Below, piece after piece: positions 43,401 to 51,843 of a DNA stretch of 64,000 bases. The notes under the pieces were generated by a model. The model worked only from the letters and a program-made list of their open reading frames with translations. It was not told the origin of the DNA and did not search any database. Made by a program: the position numbers and the translations under genes. The first letter of the stretch is position 1, and each line of letters begins with the position of its first letter. Origin of the DNA: Sphingopyxis italica (GTDB lineage Bacteria; Pseudomonadota; Alphaproteobacteria; Sphingomonadales; Sphingomonadaceae). The DNA lies in assembly GCF_011926545.1 (NCBI RefSeq), contig NZ_JAATIT010000001.1, positions 839,969 to 903,968 of the forward strand. The letters run 5' to 3'.

Positions 43401-44386
43401 CGAGCACAAGCGGCGGCAACTATCCCGTCGATGAGGTCGCGCAGGCGTGGCTGATCAAGATGCGCGGCGAGGACGCCGGCGCGCTGCGCGGAGAGTTTGA
43501 AGCGTGGCTCCTCGCATCGGCCGATCATGGCGAAGCCTACCGCCGCGCCGAACGCCGCATGGCGGCCATGGCGGTTCTCAAGACCTCGCAGCGCCACGGA
43601 ACAAGCCATGCCGAAGCGCGGCGGGGCCGGGTTCGCGGCTGGCTGCCATGGGGCGCCGCCGCGACCGCAATCGCGCTGCTGATTGTAGCATTCGGGGCTG
43701 GAGGCGCCTCCCTTCCCGGCCAGCCCGGCAGTGCGTCCACCGCGCGCGCCGCCGAACCCCTGATTACGCAGCGCGGCGAGATCCGCACGTTCCGGCTTGC
43801 CGACGGCTCGCGCGCGACGCTTGATACCGACAGCCGGCTGGACGTCGCGTTCGGAGACGGCGACCGCAGCGTCCGCTTGGTAAAGGGCAGGGTCCGTCTT
43901 TCCATCGCCAAGCAAGCTAAACCGCTCCATATCGACGCCGGGACAGGCGCAGCAATCGCGAACGATGCCGAGATCGACCTTAGCCTCGACGAGGCCGGAA
44001 CGGTCAGTGCGGCCCTCCGGCGCGGCGAGGCCGGCCTGCGCGCAGACGCCAAAACCGGTCCTGCGACCGCGTTGTCACAGGGAAAGACGCTGACCTATCG
44101 GCGTGATGGCAAGTTGCAGTTCGGTATGGCCCAAGCGTCTGACATTCCCGCAAACTGGCCCGAAGGCTGGGCCGAATATCGTTCGATAAGGCTCGACCGA
44201 CTGGTTGCGGAGGCCAATCGCTATGCCGTCATCCCGATCGTGATCGACGATGCGGCGAGCGCCGCGCTTGAGGTTTCCGGCCGCTTCCATCTTAGCGAGA
44301 CCGATGCTTTCGCTGAACGGATCGCAACCCTGTTCGGTCTCAGGGTCGAACGCACGGCGAGAGCCATCCATCTTCGCCGCCGATAA
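43397..44386 (+). CDS. fecR: FecR-like anti-sigma regulator
   Basis: This 329-residue protein has a cytoplasmic N-terminal domain (about 1-85, with VAQAWLIKMRGEDAG), one membrane helix (about 94-110, GAAATAIALLIVAFGAG), and a periplasmic FecR domain (about 125-240; RGEIRTFRLADGSRATLDTDSRLDV). It ends in an STN-like segment (RYAVIPIVIDD...VSGRFHLSETDAFAERIATLFGLRV). It relays the state of the outer-membrane receptor to FecI. The start overlaps the fecI stop by four bases. The receptor gene follows after a 97-bp promoter gap. Confidence 0.9.
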   Translation: MTSTSGGNYPVDEVAQAWLIKMRGEDAGALRGEFEAWLLASADHGEAYRRAERRMAAMAVLKTSQRHGTSHAEARRGRVRGWLPWGAAATAIALLIVAFGAGGASLPGQPGSASTARAAEPLITQRGEIRTFRLADGSRATLDTDSRLDVAFGDGDRSVRLVKGRVRLSIAKQAKPLHIDAGTGAAIANDAEIDLSLDEAGTVSAALRRGEAGLRADAKTGPATALSQGKTLTYRRDGKLQFGMAQASDIPANWPEGWAEYRSIRLDRLVAEANRYAVIPIVIDDAASAALEVSGRFHLSETDAFAERIATLFGLRVERTARAIHLRRR

Positions 44387-44483
44387 TTTTTTCACCCAAG
44401 ACTAAGGGGCTCCCCTTCGCCCCGTCAACGCACCCCCACTGGCCGCCTGCCTGAAGCACGGCCGAGGAAATGGGGGAGTGATA

Positions 44484-47021
44484 ATGTTGAAGAAGTCCCG
44501 TTCGCTGGTCGCGCTGCTGGTCGGCAGTGCCACCTGTTTTTCACCTACGGTTGCGCTGGCCATGCAGCAACAGCGCCAGCCCTACGATATGCCCGCGCAG
44601 GATCTCGACGACGCGCTGCGCAGCGCTGCCACGATTGCCGACATCGAGCTCTACGCATCGTCGCGCGATCTTGATGGAAAGACTGCGCCGCCGTTGAAAG
44701 GCGAGCTGACGAGCCGCGAAGCAATCGAGGCGCTCCTCAAAGGTAGCGGGCTCACCGCAAGGTTCGAGGTCGGCTCGGTGGTCATTTCCAGACTCGCCTC
44801 CGCCGAAAATGCCGCCGCGACCGAGGCCGAGCCGATTGTCGTGACGGGGTCACGGATCACGGGCGCGCCCACGGCAACCCCTGTGATCCGGGTGACCTCG
44901 GAAGACATCCGCAACTCCGGCCATGCCGATCTTGGCGAGGTGGCGCGCAGCTTGCCGCAGAATTTCGGCGGCGGCCAGAATCCCGGGATCGGAAATTCGC
45001 AAGGCGCCGCGAATGAAAACGTGAACGCCAATGGCGCATCGACTTTCAACCTGCGCGGTATCGGTCCCAATGCGACACTGACGCTGATCAACGGCAATCG
45101 CTTTGCCTACAGCAGCGTCAATTCGGTGATCGACGTCAGCGCCATTCCCATCGCGGCGGTCGACCGCGTTGAGGTCGTGGCCGATGGGGCATCGGCCATC
45201 TACGGCGCCGACGCGGTCGCCGGGGTCGTCAATATTCTTCTCAAGCGCGACTATAAGGGCGTATCGACCAGCGCCCGGCTCGGCCTTTCGACCGACGGCG
45301 GCAATTTCCAGCACCAATATAATCTTCTCGGCGGATCGCGCTGGTCGGACGGCGGCATCATCGCGGCCTATGATTATTCGCACGGTACCGCGATCCGGGC
45401 GAAAGATCGCAGCTATGCCTTCGCCAACAACCCCGATTCGACGCTCTTCCCTGCCCTTCGCCGACACGCGGTTCTGCTGAGCGGTCACCAGTCGCTTGGC
45501 GGCGGCGTCACCCTGGCTGCCGATCTTATTTACAAGCGCGGAAGGATGGAGTCGGCGACCGGTTTCACGGTCGCTCAGCCGCTCCGAAACTCAGGGCTTG
45601 AGGCGCGCACCAAGTTCGAAACATTTGGCGTCGCACCGACGCTGTCGGCCGCACTGTCGGCCAATTGGAAGCTGAAAGCGGGCGCGTTTTTCGGCACCGA
45701 CACGACCGATGGCATCAGCCAGAACTTCAGCGGCGGCGCGCCGAGCACTGCCACCGCGCGGCACTTCTTCAACCGGAATATCGCGGTGGAGGCGGGACTG
45801 GAGGGGTCGCTGTTCGAGCTCCCCGCGGGCCCCGCGCGACTGGCCTTTGGCGGCGGCTATCGCACCAACCGTTTCAAATCCGAAATCGGAACCCGCAGCT
45901 TTTCACGCTCGCGCCGCAATCATTTCGCCTATGGCGAGCTTTTACTGCCGATCGCGGACCCCGATCAGGATCTGGCCTTTGCGCACCGCGCTTCGCTGAC
46001 CGGGGCGCTGCGCTATGAGGATTATTCGGACTCCGGCGACATCGTCACCCCGAAGCTGAGCTTCGTCTATGATCCGGTCGAGCAGGTCCGGCTGGGGGTG
46101 TCATGGGGCAAATCCTTCAAACTTCCGACGCTCTATCAACAATATTCCGGCTATGTTGCGCTGCTCGTGCCGGTCGGCGGCTTCGGCCAGGGATTTCCCG
46201 CTGGTTCGACCGTCGCTTATGCTCTCGGGCCGAACGACCAGCTCGAGCCTGAACGCTCCGAAAACTGGACCTTCAGCGCGACCGTGAAACCGCTCCATGG
46301 TCTTGAGGTTTCGGCAAGCTATTTTCGGATCGACTATAAGGATCGCGTTGCGCCGCCGCTCGCCTCGGGCGCCGGGGTTCTGAACAATCCGATCTTTGCT
46401 GATCTCGTTACCTTAAATCCTGCGCCGGCCCTGCTCGACACCATCTTCGCCGGTGCCGATGGCGGGCTCCAGAACATTACGGGGTCTCCCTACGACCCGG
46501 CGCGCGTCGTCGCCTTCCTCGATGCTCGCGACCGCAATATCGCGCGGCAGAAATATCGCGGCGTCGACATCGCGGTACGATATGATGCCCAGCTTGGCAG
46601 CGACCGGCAGCTGAGCCTGAACGCCGGAGCCACCTGGCTCGACAGCAGTCAGCAATTGCTTCCCGGCCTGCCGGTGACCGACCTCGCGGGAACAATCTTC
46701 CGCCCGCCGCATTTTCGGGCGCGCGGCGGGCTCACGCTGAGCGACAAGGCCTTCTCGCTCGCGGCCTTTCTCAATCACAGCGCGAGCGTCACGGACAATC
46801 GTCGTCCGGCAGCCATCAAACTTAGCGGATCGACAACGCTTGACCTGACCGGCCGATTGCGGCTCGGCGCAGGCACGGAAGTTGCGCTGAGCGCACAGAA
46901 TGTCTTCAACAGCAAGCCGGAGCCGATCTTCACCACCTCGCCTTTCGATGCTCCGTTTGACACGACGAACGGGTCAGCAATTGGCCGCTTCCTGAGCGTC
47001 ACGGTTCGGCATGACTGGTAG
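44484..47021 (+). CDS. STN-containing TonB-dependent receptor of the lasso locus
   Basis: This 845-residue outer-membrane receptor starts at ATG 44484 (GGAG five bases upstream). It has a signal peptide (about 1-26, ending TVALA), an STN domain (about 35-100; MPAQDLDDALRSAATIADIEL), a TonB-box-like PIVVTGSRI, a plug (about 115-240), a beta-barrel, and a C-terminal aromatic residue (VRHDW). The STN domain identifies it as a signalling transducer that contacts FecR. In lasso clusters of this type the receptor is thought to import the mature lasso peptide, perhaps with a bound ligand. Its stop overlaps the isopeptidase start by 11 bases, strong evidence that import and linearisation are coupled. 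Confidence 0.9.
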   Translation: MLKKSRSLVALLVGSATCFSPTVALAMQQQRQPYDMPAQDLDDALRSAATIADIELYASSRDLDGKTAPPLKGELTSREAIEALLKGSGLTARFEVGSVVISRLASAENAAATEAEPIVVTGSRITGAPTATPVIRVTSEDIRNSGHADLGEVARSLPQNFGGGQNPGIGNSQGAANENVNANGASTFNLRGIGPNATLTLINGNRFAYSSVNSVIDVSAIPIAAVDRVEVVADGASAIYGADAVAGVVNILLKRDYKGVSTSARLGLSTDGGNFQHQYNLLGGSRWSDGGIIAAYDYSHGTAIRAKDRSYAFANNPDSTLFPALRRHAVLLSGHQSLGGGVTLAADLIYKRGRMESATGFTVAQPLRNSGLEARTKFETFGVAPTLSAALSANWKLKAGAFFGTDTTDGISQNFSGGAPSTATARHFFNRNIAVEAGLEGSLFELPAGPARLAFGGGYRTNRFKSEIGTRSFSRSRRNHFAYGELLLPIADPDQDLAFAHRASLTGALRYEDYSDSGDIVTPKLSFVYDPVEQVRLGVSWGKSFKLPTLYQQYSGYVALLVPVGGFGQGFPAGSTVAYALGPNDQLEPERSENWTFSATVKPLHGLEVSASYFRIDYKDRVAPPLASGAGVLNNPIFADLVTLNPAPALLDTIFAGADGGLQNITGSPYDPARVVAFLDARDRNIARQKYRGVDIAVRYDAQLGSDRQLSLNAGATWLDSSQQLLPGLPVTDLAGTIFRPPHFRARGGLTLSDKAFSLAAFLNHSASVTDNRRPAAIKLSGSTTLDLTGRLRLGAGTEVALSAQNVFNSKPEPIFTTSPFDAPFDTTNGSAIGRFLSVTVRHDW

Positions 47022-49194
47022 CATCCGCCTATGGCCGCTTCTTCTGTTGGTCGGTCTCGCTAACAGCGGGACGGCCGTCGCGGAGGAAGGTCGGCGCTGG
47101 ACGCTCGAAGATGTGGTGACCGTCCCGGCGGAGTTCGAATTGAGCTTGGCGAGCGACGGCAAGTCGCTCGCCTATCTCGAACGGCGAGCGGATCTCCAAA
47201 AGAATGAGACCGTCTCAATTCTTCATCTGTTTGACCTGCGCTCGCGCGCCTCGCGCGAGATTCTGCGCGCGGCGAGCGCAGAGCAGCTCCGACCGTTGCC
47301 GAACGGCACGGGCTGGAGCCTACTGCTAGATCGGGGCGACGAGCTTCAGCTCTATGCGCTCGACGCCGAAGGGACGATCAAACCGCTGCTGGTGCGCGAT
47401 GCGAAGGTTACCGTCGGCCAGACCGAAGGCGCGCTGTTCGCCGTGCGAAGCGGTGCGCCGCGCCGGATCGGGATTTTATATCACGACTGGTCTCCCGACG
47501 GACAATGGCTTTGGTACGCCACGCTAAAGCCAAGTTCGGAACCGGCCAATGTTGCCATCGACGACGCGGTGGTTAGCCAGCGCAATCGGCGTCGCGCGCC
47601 GGTCCGGGCGATCGTAGAACTGCGCATACGGTCGGCGACGGGCGAAGACTGGCTGGTCGCATCGCGGCCATCGGGCGACCGGCTTGCTTTCTATTATGGC
47701 GGCCATGTCGAATGGACCGACGAAGGGCCGCGCTACCAGTTAGAGCAATCCGATGCGGAGCGGGCCGACGGCATCGGGACCTTTTCCTGGAGCTTTGTCA
47801 CCAACGCCAGCCGGCCCATTCAGGAAAGTTCGGGTTTTCCGGCGATCGGTCTGGTGCGCGGCCCGAATGGCGGAACTCTTGCAAGCGAGGGTTTCGGCAG
47901 GACGCTTGCCCTCACGGAGACGCACACCGATGGCCGAAAAACTCACTATGGTCGCCAGCCCTATTACATCGGCGACCCGCGTTCGGCAGGAAATTGGCTC
48001 TCGGGGGATGGGCTAAGCGCGCTGCTGGGGGTGCGAACGACCTCGCATCCACGGTACGGGTTGGTTTTGCTTACCGGTCGGCACGCAACGTCGCTGATCC
48101 GCCCCGGCAGCTTGACGGCCTGCGACTTTCGCGAGGATCTCGCGTGGGGCATTTGCGTCGAGGAAGGGCTGAACCAGGCGCCACGGTTCGTCCGTGTCGA
48201 ACCGAAAGACGGGCGCGTGCAGGCCATCGCTCCGCTCTCCGCTGCTCATGATTCGATCGCACCGTTGCGCGTCACGCCGCATCAATGGACAAACCGGCTC
48301 GGCTACCGATCGACCGGATTCATCGTCTGGCCTCGCAATTACCAGACAAGCAGTCGCTACCCGGCGATCATCATCACTCATGGCAGCGATGCGGACGAGC
48401 GCTTCGCGAACGTCGATCTGCAATGGAACTACCCCGCTCAGCTGTTCGCCGAGCGCGGATATGTCGTCATTCTCATGAACGACCCCTCGGCTCGGCAGCA
48501 GGCTGAGCTTTGGCACGCCTATATGATATGGTCGGGCGGCCCAGGCACACTCGGTCCCGAAAAGCTGCGCGAGCTGATCTGGATCAACGGCGTCTATAGT
48601 TTTGAAGACGCGATCGCCGAGTTGGCAAGCGAAGGCATTGTCGATCCCGACCGCATTGGCATTGCCGGGTACAGTCGGGGATCGCAGATGGTGAATGTCG
48701 CGATGACCCAATCGGAGATGTTTCGCGCTGCTTCCAGCGGGGACGGGAATTATCTTGAACCCGCATCCTATTCAGATCCGAAAGACGGGTATCACGCCGT
48801 CTTCGGCGGCCCACCTTCAGGTCGTTACCTCGACGCCTATCGCCAGCTGTCGCCCTCGCTCCGTGCCGATAGGGCGTGTGCTCCGGTCCTTCAGCAAATG
48901 GCTTCTCCCTTTGCGGGAGCGATCGATTTCTACGCCGCGCTGCGCGAAGCAAAGGTTCCTGCGCAGATCAGTCTCTATCCTGGCGAGACCACCGCCACCG
49001 ATGAGACCCATCTGTTTCACATCCCCTCCAATCGGCTGCGCGCGATGCAAGAGAATCTGGCGTGGTTCGACTTCTGGCTTCGCGATCGGCGCGACCGGGA
49101 TCTGGATGACAGAGGCGCATTCGACCGCTGGGCGAAAATGGCGGCGCAATGGAAAACAAGGTGTGTGCAGACGCGAGGCGCCGAGCGGCGATAG
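47011..49194 (+). CDS. Lasso-peptide isopeptidase (prolyl-oligopeptidase family)
   Basis: This 727-residue serine peptidase has a signal peptide (about 1-24; LWPLLLLVGLANSGTAVA), a beta-propeller region, and a C-terminal alpha/beta-hydrolase domain. The nucleophile is Ser555 in GIAGYSRG, and the catalytic His is His667 or His670 (DETHLFHIPSNR). The related enzymes AtxE2 and SpI-IsoP open the macrolactam ring of astexin- and sphingopyxin-type lasso peptides. It overlaps the TonB receptor gene by 11 bases and ends two bases from the convergent C gene. Localisation by signal peptide would be periplasmic. General dipeptidyl peptidase activity is the alternative but unlikely given the lasso genes. 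Confidence 0.9.
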   Translation: MTGSIRLWPLLLLVGLANSGTAVAEEGRRWTLEDVVTVPAEFELSLASDGKSLAYLERRADLQKNETVSILHLFDLRSRASREILRAASAEQLRPLPNGTGWSLLLDRGDELQLYALDAEGTIKPLLVRDAKVTVGQTEGALFAVRSGAPRRIGILYHDWSPDGQWLWYATLKPSSEPANVAIDDAVVSQRNRRRAPVRAIVELRIRSATGEDWLVASRPSGDRLAFYYGGHVEWTDEGPRYQLEQSDAERADGIGTFSWSFVTNASRPIQESSGFPAIGLVRGPNGGTLASEGFGRTLALTETHTDGRKTHYGRQPYYIGDPRSAGNWLSGDGLSALLGVRTTSHPRYGLVLLTGRHATSLIRPGSLTACDFREDLAWGICVEEGLNQAPRFVRVEPKDGRVQAIAPLSAAHDSIAPLRVTPHQWTNRLGYRSTGFIVWPRNYQTSSRYPAIIITHGSDADERFANVDLQWNYPAQLFAERGYVVILMNDPSARQQAELWHAYMIWSGGPGTLGPEKLRELIWINGVYSFEDAIAELASEGIVDPDRIGIAGYSRGSQMVNVAMTQSEMFRAASSGDGNYLEPASYSDPKDGYHAVFGGPPSGRYLDAYRQLSPSLRADRACAPVLQQMASPFAGAIDFYAALREAKVPAQISLYPGETTATDETHLFHIPSNRLRAMQENLAWFDFWLRDRRDRDLDDRGAFDRWAKMAAQWKTRCVQTRGAERR

Positions 49195-49196
49195 CC

Positions 49197-50918
49197 TTAT
49201 GACGCGCGAACATCCGTCCACCAACGAACCCAGCTTTCCGCCGCGCAAAGTGCGAGGATGCGCTGCGCCTTTTCGAAGCCCGCCACCGTCGGCTGCGAGG
49301 CTCCTTCCAAGGTCCTGAGGTCGAGCAGACCGGCCCGCGCCAGCAGGCCAGTGCGCAGCAGGTCGCCGGCATGTTCCGCGTTCGCCTGGAATATGCGCTG
49401 CATGAAGCCGCCCGGCCCGCCCTTGGACGTGCGGCGCAATAATTGCACAGGGACGATGGATTTGAATGCCGCCCGAGCGACGGCGCGATCCCTGCCGCCC
49501 TCGATCCACTGCCATGTCGGGATTGACAGGCATGTTTCGACGATTGGTTGCGACAGGAGCGGCGCGACATGCTGCGGATGGGAGCGGCGGGGATACAGCT
49601 CGATGCTGCGATGCGCGCGCGCCAGCAGCCTGACATGCGCCGCCTTGCCGGGCGGCGTGCCTTCGGGCGCTTCCATCCATGGATGGGGCGGCCTCGGCAC
49701 ATCCAGCTCGGCGATCGCGGCGGAAGAAAGCCCGGAAGTGTCGCGATGAAGTTTTACGGGCCGGCTGCAGTCACGATAGCGATCCCAGGCGTGCCGCAAG
49801 ATGGTCGCACCGCTGGCTCCCGTCAGATCGCTCAAATCGCGCAGGGTGTCGAAAAGCCCGTGACGCGGTCCCTGCGCCATGAAACGATCGACGAACGGCG
49901 AGGCGCTGCGGATCGCACAGAAGATATTGTCCCCGCCATTGCCCGAGAAGAAGGCATCGATTTGATGCTCGCGGCGGAGCTCTTCATGAGCCGACGCGAT
50001 TGCCTGCATGTAGAATGGCGCGTGCGGCCAAGGGTGGTGCGGCGCCACGGCGCGATCAATCTCAACCTTGCCGAGGTCATAGTGGGCTTCAAGCAAGGGA
50101 ACGCCAATCGCCTTGGCGAGAATGGAAGCATAGCGGCGCTCATCGCCAATCGCATCGTCTTCGATCATCGTCAGGCAATGAAGCGCGGCGGCGCGGCGAG
50201 ATGCGGCGCCGGCGACAATCGAGGAATCGAGGCCGCCAGATACGCCGGTCAATATGGAATCAAAGCAGGACGCCCAGCTTTCGATACAGTCGAGCGCCAC
50301 GGCGCGAAGCTTACGGGCGGCCACCTCGAACCGCTTGTGGGGGACCTGCGTCCAATCCCACGGTGACCACCAGCTTTCCAGACGACGCGATCCCGAAGTA
50401 ATGATCAGACATTCCCCTGGAAGCAGTACCTGGACACCTTCGAGGCAGGTTTCTCGGCTAGGCGCGCCTCCATTAGCCAGAAACCGCGCAACTGCCGGAT
50501 AATCGACGCCGCCACGTCTGCCGAGATCGGCAGCGTCGCTCGACGCTGTGACGCCCGCCCCATCGGCGCGGTAATAGACGGGCAACAACCCGGACGGGTC
50601 GCGAAATATCGCGAGACCTCCACCGGGCCGCGCCAAGATGGACACATAGCCGCCCCAATAGTCGGACACGAGCGACCGGCCGCTAGACGCCGCCATTCTG
50701 GTTACCGCCGTTTCATGCAGATCCAACACGCGGCGGCTCATTTCGCCTCGCTCGAACAGGTGGCCGATCAGATATCCATGCCCACCCAGGGCAAGCGGCT
50801 GTCGATCGCACCAGAGCCGAGCGCCTGGAAGCGATAAGGCGGGTGGGTCCGCTTCGCCATTGTCACGATCAGCCTGTCCCGACGCCTCGGAAATCTCGAT
50901 GCGAAAGTACCCCGGCAT
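49197..50918 (-). CDS. Lasso-peptide macrolactam synthetase (C protein, asparagine-synthetase-like)
   Basis: This 573-residue protein has an N-terminal glutaminase-like fold without the catalytic Cys2, as is usual for lasso C proteins, and a synthetase domain with the ATP-binding PP-loop SGGLDSS (227-233) and SGNGGDNIF (about 325-333). It adenylates the side chain of core Asp9 and closes the ring with the Gly1 amine. The start is ATG 50918, sharing bases with the B stop (TGATG). Longer in-frame starts would overlap the B gene by 177 bases and are rejected. The 3' end is two bases from the isopeptidase stop on the other strand, with no terminator between them. Confidence 0.92.
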   Translation of the reverse strand: MPGYFRIEISEASGQADRDNGEADPPALSLPGARLWCDRQPLALGGHGYLIGHLFERGEMSRRVLDLHETAVTRMAASSGRSLVSDYWGGYVSILARPGGGLAIFRDPSGLLPVYYRADGAGVTASSDAADLGRRGGVDYPAVARFLANGGAPSRETCLEGVQVLLPGECLIITSGSRRLESWWSPWDWTQVPHKRFEVAARKLRAVALDCIESWASCFDSILTGVSGGLDSSIVAGAASRRAAALHCLTMIEDDAIGDERRYASILAKAIGVPLLEAHYDLGKVEIDRAVAPHHPWPHAPFYMQAIASAHEELRREHQIDAFFSGNGGDNIFCAIRSASPFVDRFMAQGPRHGLFDTLRDLSDLTGASGATILRHAWDRYRDCSRPVKLHRDTSGLSSAAIAELDVPRPPHPWMEAPEGTPPGKAAHVRLLARAHRSIELYPRRSHPQHVAPLLSQPIVETCLSIPTWQWIEGGRDRAVARAAFKSIVPVQLLRRTSKGGPGGFMQRIFQANAEHAGDLLRTGLLARAGLLDLRTLEGASQPTVAGFEKAQRILALCAAESWVRWWTDVRAS

Positions 50919-51562
50919 CAGGCGACCAATATCGGTGTGTAGGGGGTCACCACATCGAGCGGATCGGTCAATACCGCCGAGCCCAGCTGCACCCAGCAAT
51001 GCGCGGCGAATGGCAAAGTTACGCCGATCACCAGCCGGGCCTCGCACCCCTTTCCGGCCAGCACACGGCGCATTGCAACGCCGCGGCTGAGGCATTCATC
51101 CATGCCGGAAAAATAGTGACGCGCTCGCTTAAACGCCGCGGCTACCTGGCGTGCATCCGACCGTTGAACGTGCGGAGCTACTGGCACGCCGTGCAAAAGA
51201 TTAGGCAGAATTTCCATTAGAGCGAGTTTCCGAACATGCCGCTGAGCTAGGGCCAGGACCCATACCGAACGGGCTGTCTCAACCGCCGAAGCCCTTTCGA
51301 GATTTGGCTCCTCGAGAACACTGCTGGTCGGAGCGATCCTTTCGGAACTAGATTGATCGACCGGCGGCGCCAGATGGTGCAAGCCGCGTGCGGCAAGCCA
51401 ATCATTGTCACCCTCCTCTTGCGCTCCGGCGACAATCCGGGAAAAGCGATCAGCCGCACTTTGCTCAAGCATGAAATAGCGATCGCGGGACAAGTCCAGA
51501 AAGACGAAGGTGCCGCCGACTCTGCACCAATGCGTGGCAGCTGAAGTGATGACATTCATCAT
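50918..51562 (-). CDS. Lasso-peptide leader-binding and leader peptidase (fused B protein)
   Basis: This 214-residue protein combines a PqqD-like leader-recognition domain (about 1-65; HWCRVGGTFVFLDLSRDRYFML) with a transglutaminase-like cysteine protease (about 105-214). The protease triad is Cys157 (DECLSRG), His188 (AAHCWVQ) and Asp200 (VLTDPLD). It removes the leader so that the new Gly1 amine can be joined by the C protein. The start is ATG 51562. A TTG at 51622 would extend it by 20 residues unlike the family and overlap the precursor stop. Fusion of B1 and B2 is the normal state in proteobacterial clusters. Confidence 0.9.
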   Translation of the reverse strand: MMNVITSAATHWCRVGGTFVFLDLSRDRYFMLEQSAADRFSRIVAGAQEEGDNDWLAARGLHHLAPPVDQSSSERIAPTSSVLEEPNLERASAVETARSVWVLALAQRHVRKLALMEILPNLLHGVPVAPHVQRSDARQVAAAFKRARHYFSGMDECLSRGVAMRRVLAGKGCEARLVIGVTLPFAAHCWVQLGSAVLTDPLDVVTPYTPILVA

Positions 51563-51618
51563 GGAAGCGCGCGACGGAGCGGTGGCGTGCAGTGCGAGGA
51601 CTGCACGCCACGCGTCAG

Positions 51619-51750
51619 TCAATCGTCGGCGCTGATGCCGCCGAGGATAAACTTGTCCCCGGGCTGTACGTCCTGCTGGCCCGACGGCAGCGCGCCGAGG
51701 GTTTCGTCCTGGGCGGCGCCGAGATCGATGATGTCGTCATGCGTTTTCAT
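51619..51750 (-). CDS. Lasso-peptide precursor (A), sphingopyxin-like
   Basis: This 43-residue precursor starts at ATG 51750 with AAGGA nine bases upstream and lies 56 bp before the B gene. The leader is MKTHDDIIDL plus GAAQDETL, with Thr17 at position -2 as required by lasso processing. The predicted core is 25 residues: ring GALPSGQQD (residues 19-27) and tail VQPGDKFILGGISADD (28-43). Gly1 and Asp9 allow a nine-residue macrolactam, as in astexins. The tail end GGISADD closely resembles those I recall for sphingopyxin I and sphingonodin II. The plug residues are probably Lys15-Phe16 or Phe16-Ile17. The exact core seems new to me, but no database check was possible. Confidence 0.9.
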   Translation of the reverse strand: MKTHDDIIDLGAAQDETLGALPSGQQDVQPGDKFILGGISADD

Positions 51751-51770
51751 GTCACGTTCCTTTTCAAGGT

Positions 51771-51790
51771 TGCGACCAAGATGAGTCGCA
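51771..51790. promoter_or_regulatory. Inverted repeat in the lasso operon leader
   Basis: TGCGAC and GTCGCA are separated by 8 bp and lie 21 bp upstream of the precursor ATG. On the minus strand the element sits just before the ribosome-binding site, so it could be an operator or a small RNA hairpin in the 5' leader. Confidence 0.45.
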
Positions 51791-51826
51791 GTTGAAAAGT
51801 ATGCCTCGCGTCAGAGCGCTACTATT

Positions 51827-51843
51827 TAATAATCCAATTATTA
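51827..51843. promoter_or_regulatory. AT-rich perfect palindrome upstream of lasso operon
   Basis: TAATAAT-CCA-ATTATTA is a perfect 7-bp inverted repeat with a 3-bp centre, 77 bp upstream of the precursor ATG, in a strikingly AT-rich patch of otherwise GC-rich DNA. It is a good candidate binding site for a regulator of the lasso operon or part of its promoter. No clear -35/-10 pair could be placed. Confidence 0.45.

Noticed and set aside
49197..51095. Start at 51095 for the lasso C protein
   Set aside because: The extra 59 residues are Arg/Gly-rich and overlap the B gene; the TGATG junction at 50918 is the usual coupling.
51619..51622. TTG at 51622 as start of the lasso B protein
   Set aside because: It would overlap the precursor stop and add 20 residues not seen in the PqqD-like domain; ATG 51562 gives the normal length.
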